From Bradyrhizobium betae (GTDB lineage: Bacteria; Pseudomonadota; Alphaproteobacteria; Rhizobiales; Xanthobacteraceae), in assembly GCF_004123905.1 (NCBI RefSeq), contig NZ_MZXW01000035.1:496001-560000 (forward strand): 64,000 nt of DNA, in the 5' to 3' direction. A program made the position numbers and the translations under genes. Of this stretch, positions 34,492-41,501 are shown in pieces. Within the stretch, counting starts at the first letter, position 1, and each line of letters starts with the position of its first letter. The notes beneath the pieces are model-generated. The model had not been told where the DNA came from. It ran no database searches and saw only the letters and a list, made by a program, of their open reading frames with translations.

Positions 34492-36377
34492 TCGGCGGAC
34501 TCGATCGGCTTGGCAATGAGAGGCGATCCCGGCGGCGATGACTTCCGGCGGCGCTGCGCCAGCATCTCCAGCATGCCGACGATGCCCTTGGGGAAGACAA
34601 CGACGATCAGAACGATGAAGCCGCCGAGCACCAGCTTCGACAGATCGGTCTGGCTGACCAGCCAGATGTTGAGGGCTTTGTAGACGATCGCGCCGATCAC
34701 CCCGCCCGAGACGGTCTCCACGCCGCCGAGCAGTACCATGACCAGCGCATCGACCGACAGCGAGATGCCGAGATTATCCGGGAAGACGCTGCCCTTGAGG
34801 TAGGCGAACAGGGCGCCGCCGATGCCGGCGGTGGTGCCCGCGATCACGAAGGCGGTCCACTGGATGCGCTTGGCATTGATGCCGACGGCCTCGCTGCGCA
34901 GCACCGAGTCGCGCGTCGCCCGCAACGCATAGCCGAACGGCGAGAACACCATGATCCGCAGCGCGACGGTCACGAGCGCGGCGACGCCGAGCGCCAGCCA
35001 ATAGAAGTGCGACGGGCTCGCCGCCCATTTTTCCGGCCAGATGCTCAAAATGCCATTGTCACCGCCCGTTACGCTCACCCATTGGAACGCGATCGACCAG
35101 ACGATCTGCGCGAAGGCGAGCGTCAGCATCGCAAAGTAGACGCCGGAGAGCTGCACGGCGAAGAAGCCGAACACCGCGGCGCCCATGCAGCCGAGCAGCG
35201 GTCCGAGCAGGAGGCACACGATCATCGGCAGACCCGCCATCTTGGCGAGGAACGCGACGCCGTAGGCGCCGAGACCGAAATACGCGGCGTGGCCGAAGGA
35301 CGCGAGCCCGCCGACCGACATCAGGAAGTGCAGGCTGACGGCGAAGATCACGAAGATCGCGATCTCAGAGCCGACGGTCAGCGCGTAATTGCCGGCGAAC
35401 AGCGGCAGCATCGCCGCGATGACCAACGCCGCCAGCGAGGCCAGCCGCTCATTCGACGTCAACGGCCGCCAGGGATTGACGGTCAGGCCAGGCGTCTTGC
35501 GCGCGGCCGCTTCCGGCTTGCCGAACAGGCCCCAGGGCCGCACGATCAGCACCGCCGCCATCACCAGGAAGACCAGGATAATCGAGATTTTCGGAAAGAT
35601 GAGAATGCCGAACGCGTTGAGCTCGGAGACCAGCACGGCCGCGACGAACGCGCCGATAATGCTGCCGAGGCCGCCGATCACCACCACGACGAAGACCTCG
35701 ACGATGATGCGCAGATCCATGGCATGATGCACGGCATCGCGCGGGATCTGGAGCGCGCCGCCGAGGGCCGCAAGGAAGACGCCGACCGCGAACACGCTCG
35801 TGAACAGCCATTTTTGATTGACGCCGAGCGCTGCGACCATGTCGCGATCCTGCGTCGCCGCGCGCACCAGCACGCCCCAGCGCGTGCGCTGGAATAGCAG
35901 CCAGAGAATGCCGAGTACGACCGGCCCGAGCACGATCAGGAACAGATCATAGCTCGGAATGTTCTGGCCGAAGAAGTCGACCGCCCCCTTGAAGCCCGGC
36001 GCGCGGCGGCCGACGAGATCGTCAGGCCCCCAGATCAGCACCACGAGATCCTCGACCATCAGAGTCAGGCCGAAGGTGCCGAGCAGCTGGAACAGTTCGG
36101 GCGCGTGATAGATGCGCCGGAGCAGCACCATCTCGACCAGCACGCCGATCAGCGCCACGGCAAGGGCTGCGACAACGACGCCGCCCCAGAAGCCGAACGC
36201 ACCGGAGAAACGCTCCGTCAGCGTGAAGGCGATGTAGGCGCCGATCATGTAGAAGGCGCCATGCGCGAAATTCACGATCCGCGTCACGCCGAAGATGATC
36301 GACAGGCCCGAGGCCACCAGAAACAGCGACGCTGCGCTAGCGAGACCGGTGAGAAACTGTACGACATAAAAGGCCAT
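34488..36377 (-). CDS. Fused LivH-LivM permease
   Basis: A 629-residue protein that joins the two permease subunits normally encoded separately. Residues about 1-290 are LivH (GLSIIFGVTRIVNFAHGAFYM), residues about 320-610 are LivM (SVGGLASFGHAAYFGLGAYGV), and a short linker with KPEAAARKTPGL lies between. The total of about 16 membrane spans fits two complete half-pores. Such fusions are known in alphaproteobacteria. It starts directly after a strong compound hairpin repeat that separates it from livK. Confidence 0.92.
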   Translation of the reverse strand: MAFYVVQFLTGLASAASLFLVASGLSIIFGVTRIVNFAHGAFYMIGAYIAFTLTERFSGAFGFWGGVVVAALAVALIGVLVEMVLLRRIYHAPELFQLLGTFGLTLMVEDLVVLIWGPDDLVGRRAPGFKGAVDFFGQNIPSYDLFLIVLGPVVLGILWLLFQRTRWGVLVRAATQDRDMVAALGVNQKWLFTSVFAVGVFLAALGGALQIPRDAVHHAMDLRIIVEVFVVVVIGGLGSIIGAFVAAVLVSELNAFGILIFPKISIILVFLVMAAVLIVRPWGLFGKPEAAARKTPGLTVNPWRPLTSNERLASLAALVIAAMLPLFAGNYALTVGSEIAIFVIFAVSLHFLMSVGGLASFGHAAYFGLGAYGVAFLAKMAGLPMIVCLLLGPLLGCMGAAVFGFFAVQLSGVYFAMLTLAFAQIVWSIAFQWVSVTGGDNGILSIWPEKWAASPSHFYWLALGVAALVTVALRIMVFSPFGYALRATRDSVLRSEAVGINAKRIQWTAFVIAGTTAGIGGALFAYLKGSVFPDNLGISLSVDALVMVLLGGVETVSGGVIGAIVYKALNIWLVSQTDLSKLVLGGFIVLIVVVFPKGIVGMLEMLAQRRRKSSPPGSPLIAKPIESAE

Positions 36378-36404
36378 CGGCGGTCCGGGTCAGGTGTTTG
36401 AGTC

Positions 36405-36566
36405 ACCTCGCCCCGCTTGCGGGGAGAGGTCGAATTGTGCCCGGCGATGCGAAGCATCGTCCGGTGCAATTCGGGTGAGGGGGAGCCTCCGCGAGTCGTC
36501 TCTCACCTCCCTCGCGGAGGCTCCCCCTCACCCCTACCCTCTCCCCGCGAAGGGTGGGGAGAGGGA
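36405..36566. repeat. Compound palindromic repeat between livK and livHM
   Basis: Four consecutive hairpins in about 160 bases. The main stem has perfect 22-bp arms at 36474-36495 and 36511-36532. A second has imperfect arms starting CGAATTG and ending CAATTCG (36431-36473), and smaller GC stems lie at each end. It is inside the operon, between the binding-protein gene and the permease gene, where such stems often protect the upstream mRNA or reduce readthrough. It also resembles dispersed Bradyrhizobium repeats. Confidence 0.8.
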
Positions 36567-36580
36567 GAAGGAAAGAGAGA

Positions 36581-37783
36581 TCAATCCTTCGGGCGCAACT
36601 TCTCGACTTCGGCGTCGCTGGGCAGATAGTCCGCGCCCTTCTTGTAGGTGGCATCCACCATCACGCCCTTGCCGTCCTTCTGCGCGGTCTTGCCGACATA
36701 GGCACCGAGCGTCGACTGATGGTCGATCTTGCGGAAGGTGATCTCGCCGAATGGCGACGGCATCGAGAGGCCTTCGGCCGCTGCGATCATCTTGTCGGTA
36801 TCGGTCGAGCCGGCCTTCGCCAGGATGGCCGCGGCCGCCTTGATGGTCTGGTAACCGACGATCGAGCCGAGGCGCGGATAGTCGTTGTACTTGGCCTGAT
36901 AGGCCTTCAGGAACGCGTCATGCTCGGGCGTCTTGATCGAGTACCAGGGATAACCGGTGACGATCCAGCCCTCGGGCGTCTCGTCCTTGAGCGGGTCGAG
37001 ATATTCGGGCTCGCCGGTCAGGAAGGACACGACCTCGCGTCCCTTGAACACGCCGCGGGTGTTGCCTTCACGCACGAGCTTGACGAGGTCGGGACCGAAG
37101 GTGACGTTGAGGATCGCCTCGGGATTGGCCGCCGCAACCGCCTGCACCACCGGACCCGCGTCGATCTTGCCCTGCGGCGGCCATTGCTCGTCGACCCACT
37201 GGATGTCCGGGCGCTTCTCCGACATCAGCTTCTTGAACACGGCGACTGCCGACTGGCCATATTCATAGTTCGGCGCGATCGTCGCCCAGCGTTTTGCGGG
37301 CAACTTGCTGGCGGCTTCCACCAGCATCGCAGCCTGCATGTAGTTGGAGGGACGCAGGCGGAAGGTGTACTTGTTGCCCTTTGCCCAGGTCACGGCGTCC
37401 GTCAGCGGTTCGGCCGCGAGGAAGAACACTTTCTTCTGGTTGGCGAAGTCACTGACCGCGAGACCGATGTTCGACAGGAACGTGCCCGTCAGCATCGCGA
37501 CGCCTTCGCTGGAGACGAGCTCATTGGCCGCGGTCTGCGCATCCGCCGGCTTGCCGCCATCGTCCTTGGAGACGACGACGAGCTTCTTGCCGTTGATGCC
37601 GCCTGATGCGTTGATCTCTTCGACCGCGAGCTGCCAGCCCTTGCGATAGGGTTCTGTGAACGCCGGCAGCAGCGAATAGCTGTTGATCTCGCCGATCTTG
37701 ATCTCCTGCGCCACGGCCGAATGAGCCATGCCGCCCGCCAGAAGCGCGAAGGCCGCGCCGACGAAGTAATTCTTTGCTCGCAT
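36581..37783 (-). CDS. livK: ABC transporter substrate-binding protein (LivK-like)
   Basis: A 400-residue type I periplasmic binding protein. Seen: a signal peptide (GAAFALLAGGMAHSAVAQ, cleavage near residue 26), then EIKIGEINSYSLLPAFTEPYRKGWQLAVEEIN, with the usual G/S ligand triad altered relative to LIV-binding proteins. Encoded between DUF1185 and the permease within the nicotinate operon, so it may bind a pyridine carboxylate. Ligand not established. Confidence 0.88.
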   Translation of the reverse strand: MRAKNYFVGAAFALLAGGMAHSAVAQEIKIGEINSYSLLPAFTEPYRKGWQLAVEEINASGGINGKKLVVVSKDDGGKPADAQTAANELVSSEGVAMLTGTFLSNIGLAVSDFANQKKVFFLAAEPLTDAVTWAKGNKYTFRLRPSNYMQAAMLVEAASKLPAKRWATIAPNYEYGQSAVAVFKKLMSEKRPDIQWVDEQWPPQGKIDAGPVVQAVAAANPEAILNVTFGPDLVKLVREGNTRGVFKGREVVSFLTGEPEYLDPLKDETPEGWIVTGYPWYSIKTPEHDAFLKAYQAKYNDYPRLGSIVGYQTIKAAAAILAKAGSTDTDKMIAAAEGLSMPSPFGEITFRKIDHQSTLGAYVGKTAQKDGKGVMVDATYKKGADYLPSDAEVEKLRPKD

Positions 37784-37817
37784 CCCAACCTCCAGTTTTG
37801 AACTCTCTCTACGTCTT

Positions 37818-38402
37818 CTATTTCAAACCGTCTTCGCCCTTGATCTCGGCGACCGTCAGCCCGCCGACGCGCGGCAGCGGACGGCCGCTATCGGTGACGG
37901 CGACCGCGACCATGATCTCGTTGGCGCGCGGTGCGTCGTTGATCTGCACCTCCATGCCGTCGAAATGGCTGCGCACGAAGGCCGCATCCTTGTGGCCGAG
38001 CGGAATGTCGAGCGTCGTGCCCGGACCGCTGCGCTTCTTCGACGACGGGATCAGCGCCGCGCCCTTGCTCAGGACCTTGCGCACCGGCGCGCCCATCTTC
38101 GGGTGAAGGATCGCGGCCGCATGCTCCAGCTCGCCGTTCTCGCCGACAGCCGCGGCCTTGCCATAGCTCTGCGCCCTCGCGCCATCGATGCCGAGCGCGG
38201 CCACCGCGCGCTTCGACAAGAGCTCGCCGAGCTCCTCGCCGATCGCGATCAGCGGCGACAGGTCCTCGACATACTTTCCGGCAAAGGGATTTTCGATCAC
38301 GGCGATCGCAGCGGCGCGCCGGGTCGGCGGCGAGACCTGGCGGCCCATTTCCATCTGCGTCTCTTCGACGACGGTGACGATCTTGCGAATGATCGCGCTC
38401 AT
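37818..38402 (-). CDS. DUF1185 'amino acid synthesis' family protein
   Basis: A 194-residue protein of the DUF1185 family. Seen: KIVTVVEETQMEMG at the N-terminus and VENPFAGKYVEDL-like IENPFAGKYVEDLSPLI near residue 38, both characteristic. The family is often annotated as amino acid synthesis protein, but no reaction is established. It forms a tight group with UPF0280 and the 6-hydroxynicotinate reductase homologue (spacings of 15 bases and a 4-base overlap), suggesting a role in the same pathway. Confidence 0.85.
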   Translation of the reverse strand: MSAIIRKIVTVVEETQMEMGRQVSPPTRRAAAIAVIENPFAGKYVEDLSPLIAIGEELGELLSKRAVAALGIDGARAQSYGKAAAVGENGELEHAAAILHPKMGAPVRKVLSKGAALIPSSKKRSGPGTTLDIPLGHKDAAFVRSHFDGMEVQINDAPRANEIMVAVAVTDSGRPLPRVGGLTVAEIKGEDGLK

Positions 38403-38417
38403 GTCTCGCTTCCCTGC

Positions 38418-39314
38418 TCAGGCATGAACCGCATTCTCCAACATAGCCGGGCGCGGTCGTTGCCGTTCAATATCTTTCGGTCCGATGACGAGCATATCAC
38501 CACAAAGCTGCAACACGGCCCCCTCGATCAATCCGCGATCGATTAATTGCCGTGCACATTCCGCGCCAGATTCCAGCGCGGCGGTGATCTCGTTCTGCGA
38601 CAATTCACCGACAGCGCGGGTGACAAGACGCGCGCCGAGATCGCTGTCGGGCTGAAGCTCGTTGGCGGGTAGCCTTGTGATGGCGGGATGCCCGGGCAGA
38701 TCGACGGCATTGGCGATGACCGTCGCTGCCGCATCGGCTTGCGATGCCGTCACGGCGAGCACCGTCACCGCATCGGCAATGCCGAGCGAAAAGCTGCGGC
38801 CGTGCCGCCCGCTGGTCGCGATGCCCCGCACAGCGTCATTCGAATCGACCCGCATGGTGCGCATGACACCCTCACGATCAGGCCGATCCATCAGACCGAC
38901 CGAAAAATGCTCGCCGCGCCCGAGATGAAGGGCAATATCGCCGCCATTATTGACGTAAGCGTGGTCGAGCGACGCCGCGCCGGTCATCGCGCCGAGAATT
39001 TCTTCCGCCACACTGCCGGCAACTGCCGCCATCGGCGTGATGAAGCAATCAGGAGCATAGGGCGCGACAGCTGCGTGCATCCGCCGCGCCACTACGCCCC
39101 TCAGCGAAGTCTGCCTCTCGGCAGACGTCCGCAATTCCGGCAGTTCCGCGCAAAGCTCGTCAAGTAGCCCGGTGAAACGGCGCGCCGCAGCCTCGTAAGC
39201 CGCGCGCACGGCATCCGCGCGCCCCCTCGCCTCAACGATCAAATCAATCGGTCCATCCTGCAAATGCAGCCGCCGGCCATCAGACAGCAATGCGATTTGC
39301 GGGAGCCGCGTCAT
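38418..39314 (-). CDS. UPF0280 family protein
   Basis: A 298-residue protein of the UPF0280 family, which has a fold related to ApbE flavin-transferase proteins. Seen: the central AVAGSVAEEILGAM, NNGGDIALHL and GRSFSLGIADAVTVLA segments, the conserved Asn-Gly-Gly-Asp core. No enzyme activity is known to me. The start overlaps the stop of the 6-hydroxynicotinate reductase gene in ATGA, so the two products are probably made in fixed ratio. A cofactor-loading or maturation role for the reductase is an attractive but untested idea. Confidence 0.87.
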   Translation of the reverse strand: MTRLPQIALLSDGRRLHLQDGPIDLIVEARGRADAVRAAYEAAARRFTGLLDELCAELPELRTSAERQTSLRGVVARRMHAAVAPYAPDCFITPMAAVAGSVAEEILGAMTGAASLDHAYVNNGGDIALHLGRGEHFSVGLMDRPDREGVMRTMRVDSNDAVRGIATSGRHGRSFSLGIADAVTVLAVTASQADAAATVIANAVDLPGHPAITRLPANELQPDSDLGARLVTRAVGELSQNEITAALESGAECARQLIDRGLIEGAVLQLCGDMLVIGPKDIERQRPRPAMLENAVHA

Positions 39315-40768
39315 GCCCGCGGCCCCGGAATCGGGTTCTGCCAGGGTAGCTGGCGGACATCATCGCCGCTCTGCACCTCGGAGAGCGGTTTGACATAATC
39401 CATGTGCCCGCCGAGCGCGGCGTAGTCGGACAGCTTCATCGTGAACTCGATCGGCGCAACCAGCGCCGGCGTCGGCACATAGCCGAACGCGCCTGAGGGC
39501 ATCTGCGTCACATCCACCATGTAGGTGATGCCGCCGCCGGGCCAGACATAGACCGGCGCGCCGCCGCTGGTGACCCGCGTCAGCGCGTCCTTGACCGAGC
39601 GCGTCAGCCGCACCGGATTGTCGGTGACACCCGCGCGCAGCGAGCCGCCGGCACCGGCCATGAACAGCACCGTGCACAACGCCGGTTCGCAATTCTCCTG
39701 GATGCGCTCGACCGAGAACTTGAGGTCAGCGGGCATCTCGGTCTCGACCGGCTTCAAGGCCTCGTCGAGCACGTAATAGGACGAATGCTCGCCGGTCGTG
39801 GAGACCATCAGCATCGAGAGGCCGGCCCTGGCCTCCTTGGCGTCGAACGGACCGAGGATCGCGAGCGGATCAGAGATGTTGGTGCCGCCCCATCCGGTGC
39901 CGGGATCGGCGACCTGGAAATAGCGGCCGGGCGTCGAGCGGCGGCCCTTCATCTTGATGCCGGTGTCGGCGATGTCGAGCAGCTTGCCGGCCTGATGCTC
40001 GCTGAGCACGCCGGTGATGTGGTCGTCGACCACGACGACCTCGTCGACCTTGCCGTGCCATTGCTTGGCGAACATGCCGATCGTCGCCGAGCCGCAGCCG
40101 ACGCGCATGCGCTCTTCTTTCACGCCGTTGACGATCGGCGGCTGGCCAGCCTGCACCACGACGCTGGCGCCGCCGTCGATGGTCAGCTCGACCGCCTTGC
40201 AATTGGCGAGGTCCATCAGCGTGTCGCAGGTGACGCGGCCCTCCTTCTTGGAGCCGCCGGTCAGATGATGCACGCCGCCGAGCGACAGCATCTGCGAACC
40301 ATATTCGCTGGTGGTGACGTGGCCGACCGCCTCGCCCTGCGCGCGAACGGTCGCGGTTTCCGGGCCGAGATAGCGGTCGGTGTCGATCTTCACCTTGATT
40401 CCGCAATAGGAGAAGATGCCTTCGGTGACCACGGTCACCATGTCGACGCCGTCGATCTCGGACGACACGATGAAGGGCGCCGGCTTGTAGTCGGGATAGG
40501 TCGTGCCCGCGCCGATCGCGGTGACGAAGGTCGAGGGTTCATGGACGATCTTGCCGTCCCAGTCTTCGGTGCGGCTGAACGGAACGAGCTTTCCACCATG
40601 CGAGACGGTGCGCTCCAGGATCACATGCGGATCGACGCGAACGAGCTTTCCGTCATGGTTGGCATAGCGGTCGCAGGCGCCTGCCGCGCCCGGCTTGATG
40701 TAGCACATCACCGGACAGGCATCGCAGCGGATCTTGTCGATGGCAGCGCTCGTTGTTTCCATCACCAT
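39311..40768 (-). CDS. hnr: 6-hydroxynicotinate reductase homologue
   Basis: A 485-residue protein similar to the 6-hydroxynicotinate reductase of Eubacterium barkeri, which reduces 6-hydroxynicotinate to 1,4,5,6-tetrahydro-6-oxonicotinate with ferredoxin. Seen: an N-terminal Fe-S motif with Cys15, Cys18, Cys22 and Cys32, then a long C-terminal catalytic part without other recognised cofactor motifs. The start is the ATG at 40768 or the one at 40762; the longer open frame upstream crosses the promoter. It is the first gene of the eight-gene minus-strand nicotinate operon and diverges from nicA. Confidence 0.85.
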   Translation of the reverse strand: MVMETTSAAIDKIRCDACPVMCYIKPGAAGACDRYANHDGKLVRVDPHVILERTVSHGGKLVPFSRTEDWDGKIVHEPSTFVTAIGAGTTYPDYKPAPFIVSSEIDGVDMVTVVTEGIFSYCGIKVKIDTDRYLGPETATVRAQGEAVGHVTTSEYGSQMLSLGGVHHLTGGSKKEGRVTCDTLMDLANCKAVELTIDGGASVVVQAGQPPIVNGVKEERMRVGCGSATIGMFAKQWHGKVDEVVVVDDHITGVLSEHQAGKLLDIADTGIKMKGRRSTPGRYFQVADPGTGWGGTNISDPLAILGPFDAKEARAGLSMLMVSTTGEHSSYYVLDEALKPVETEMPADLKFSVERIQENCEPALCTVLFMAGAGGSLRAGVTDNPVRLTRSVKDALTRVTSGGAPVYVWPGGGITYMVDVTQMPSGAFGYVPTPALVAPIEFTMKLSDYAALGGHMDYVKPLSEVQSGDDVRQLPWQNPIPGPRA

Positions 40769-40797
40769 GCCAGAGCCAGCGGACACCGCGGTTATCA

Positions 40798-40809
40798 TTC
40801 GTATACGAA
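40798..40809. promoter_or_regulatory. Operator ahead of hnr, TTCGTATACGAA
   Basis: A perfect 12-bp palindrome 30 bases upstream of the hnr start. The block ATCATTCGTATAC at 40794-40806 matches 29709-29721 at 12 of 13 positions, linking the hnr operon and the fpr/enamidase pair. Confidence 0.7.
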
Positions 40810-40811
40810 CG

Positions 40812-40840
40812 ATGTTGCGCGCGGTCCCCTGGGCTGTCAA
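40812..40840 (-). promoter_or_regulatory. Putative hnr operon promoter
   Basis: On the minus strand TTGACA (40835-40840), an exact -35 consensus, is followed 17 bases later by CAACAT (40812-40817), a weak -10. The palindrome at 40798-40809 would cover the transcription start, as expected for repression. Confidence 0.5.
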
Positions 40841-40943
40841 GCGGCGGTGCAGCGCAAAAGATGCGCCTGCCGCATAAAACCTCATTTGCCTATCCGCTTT
40901 GTCCACAAAGCGGGCAGTCGCGTTGCAGTGCGGCATGCACGGC

Positions 40944-40971
40944 TTGCACGTTTGTGTACAAACGGTATCGT
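40944..40971 (+). promoter_or_regulatory. Putative nicAB promoter with embedded operator
   Basis: TTGCAC (40944-40949) and TATCGT (40966-40971) are separated by 16 bases. The spacer holds CGTTTG-TGTA-CAAACG (40949-40964), which contains TTTGTGTACAAA, the third copy of the TTYGTRTACNAA motif. A repressor bound here would block RNA polymerase. Confidence 0.55.
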
Positions 40972-41015
40972 CGCGACGTAGATTTTGAGATGACTTGATC
41001 GAGCGCTTGGCAAAG

Positions 41016-41501
41016 ATGATGACGCAGACACCGATCCGCCTCACCGTGAACGGCAGGATCCACGAGGTCACGGCAGAGCGGCAGACGCCGCTGCTCTACG
41101 TGCTGCGCAACGACCTCGCGCTCAACGGACCGAAATATGGTTGCGGCCTCGGTGAATGCGGCACCTGCACTGTCCTGATAGACGGCGCAGCCGCGCGCGC
41201 CTGCGTGATTCCGATCGGCGGCTGCGTCGGGCGCGACATCGTGACACTCGAAGGCCTCGGCACGCGCGACAAGCCAGACGTCGTGCAACAGGCCTTCATC
41301 GACGAGCAGGCCGCGCAATGCGGCTACTGCCTCAACGGCATGATCATGACCACCAAGGCGCTGCTCGCGATCAACCCGCAGCCTTCAGAGCAGGAGGCGC
41401 TGGCCGCACTGCGCTACAATCTCTGCCGCTGCGGCGCGCATGTCGAAATCCTGCGCGCGGTCATGCGCGCATCGGGCCAGCTTGCCGAGGCCCGTGATTG
41501 A
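41016..41501 (+). CDS. nicA: Nicotinate dehydrogenase small subunit (NicA-like, 2Fe-2S)
   Basis: A 161-residue iron-sulfur subunit of a xanthine-dehydrogenase-family enzyme. Seen: the plant-type cluster Cys43, Cys48, Cys51 and Cys63, and the second cluster Cys102, Cys105, Cys137 and Cys139 (QCGYC and LCRCG). Length agrees with NicA. With NicB it hydroxylates nicotinate to 6-hydroxynicotinate using water. The ATG at 41016 is used; a TTG 21 bases upstream is less likely. The stop overlaps the nicB start in TGATG. Confidence 0.87.
   Translation: MMTQTPIRLTVNGRIHEVTAERQTPLLYVLRNDLALNGPKYGCGLGECGTCTVLIDGAAARACVIPIGGCVGRDIVTLEGLGTRDKPDVVQQAFIDEQAAQCGYCLNGMIMTTKALLAINPQPSEQEALAALRYNLCRCGAHVEILRAVMRASGQLAEARD

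Noticed and set aside
36405..36566. Repeats resembling a CRISPR array
   Set aside because: There are inverted hairpins, not direct repeats with regular spacers, and no cas genes anywhere in the window.
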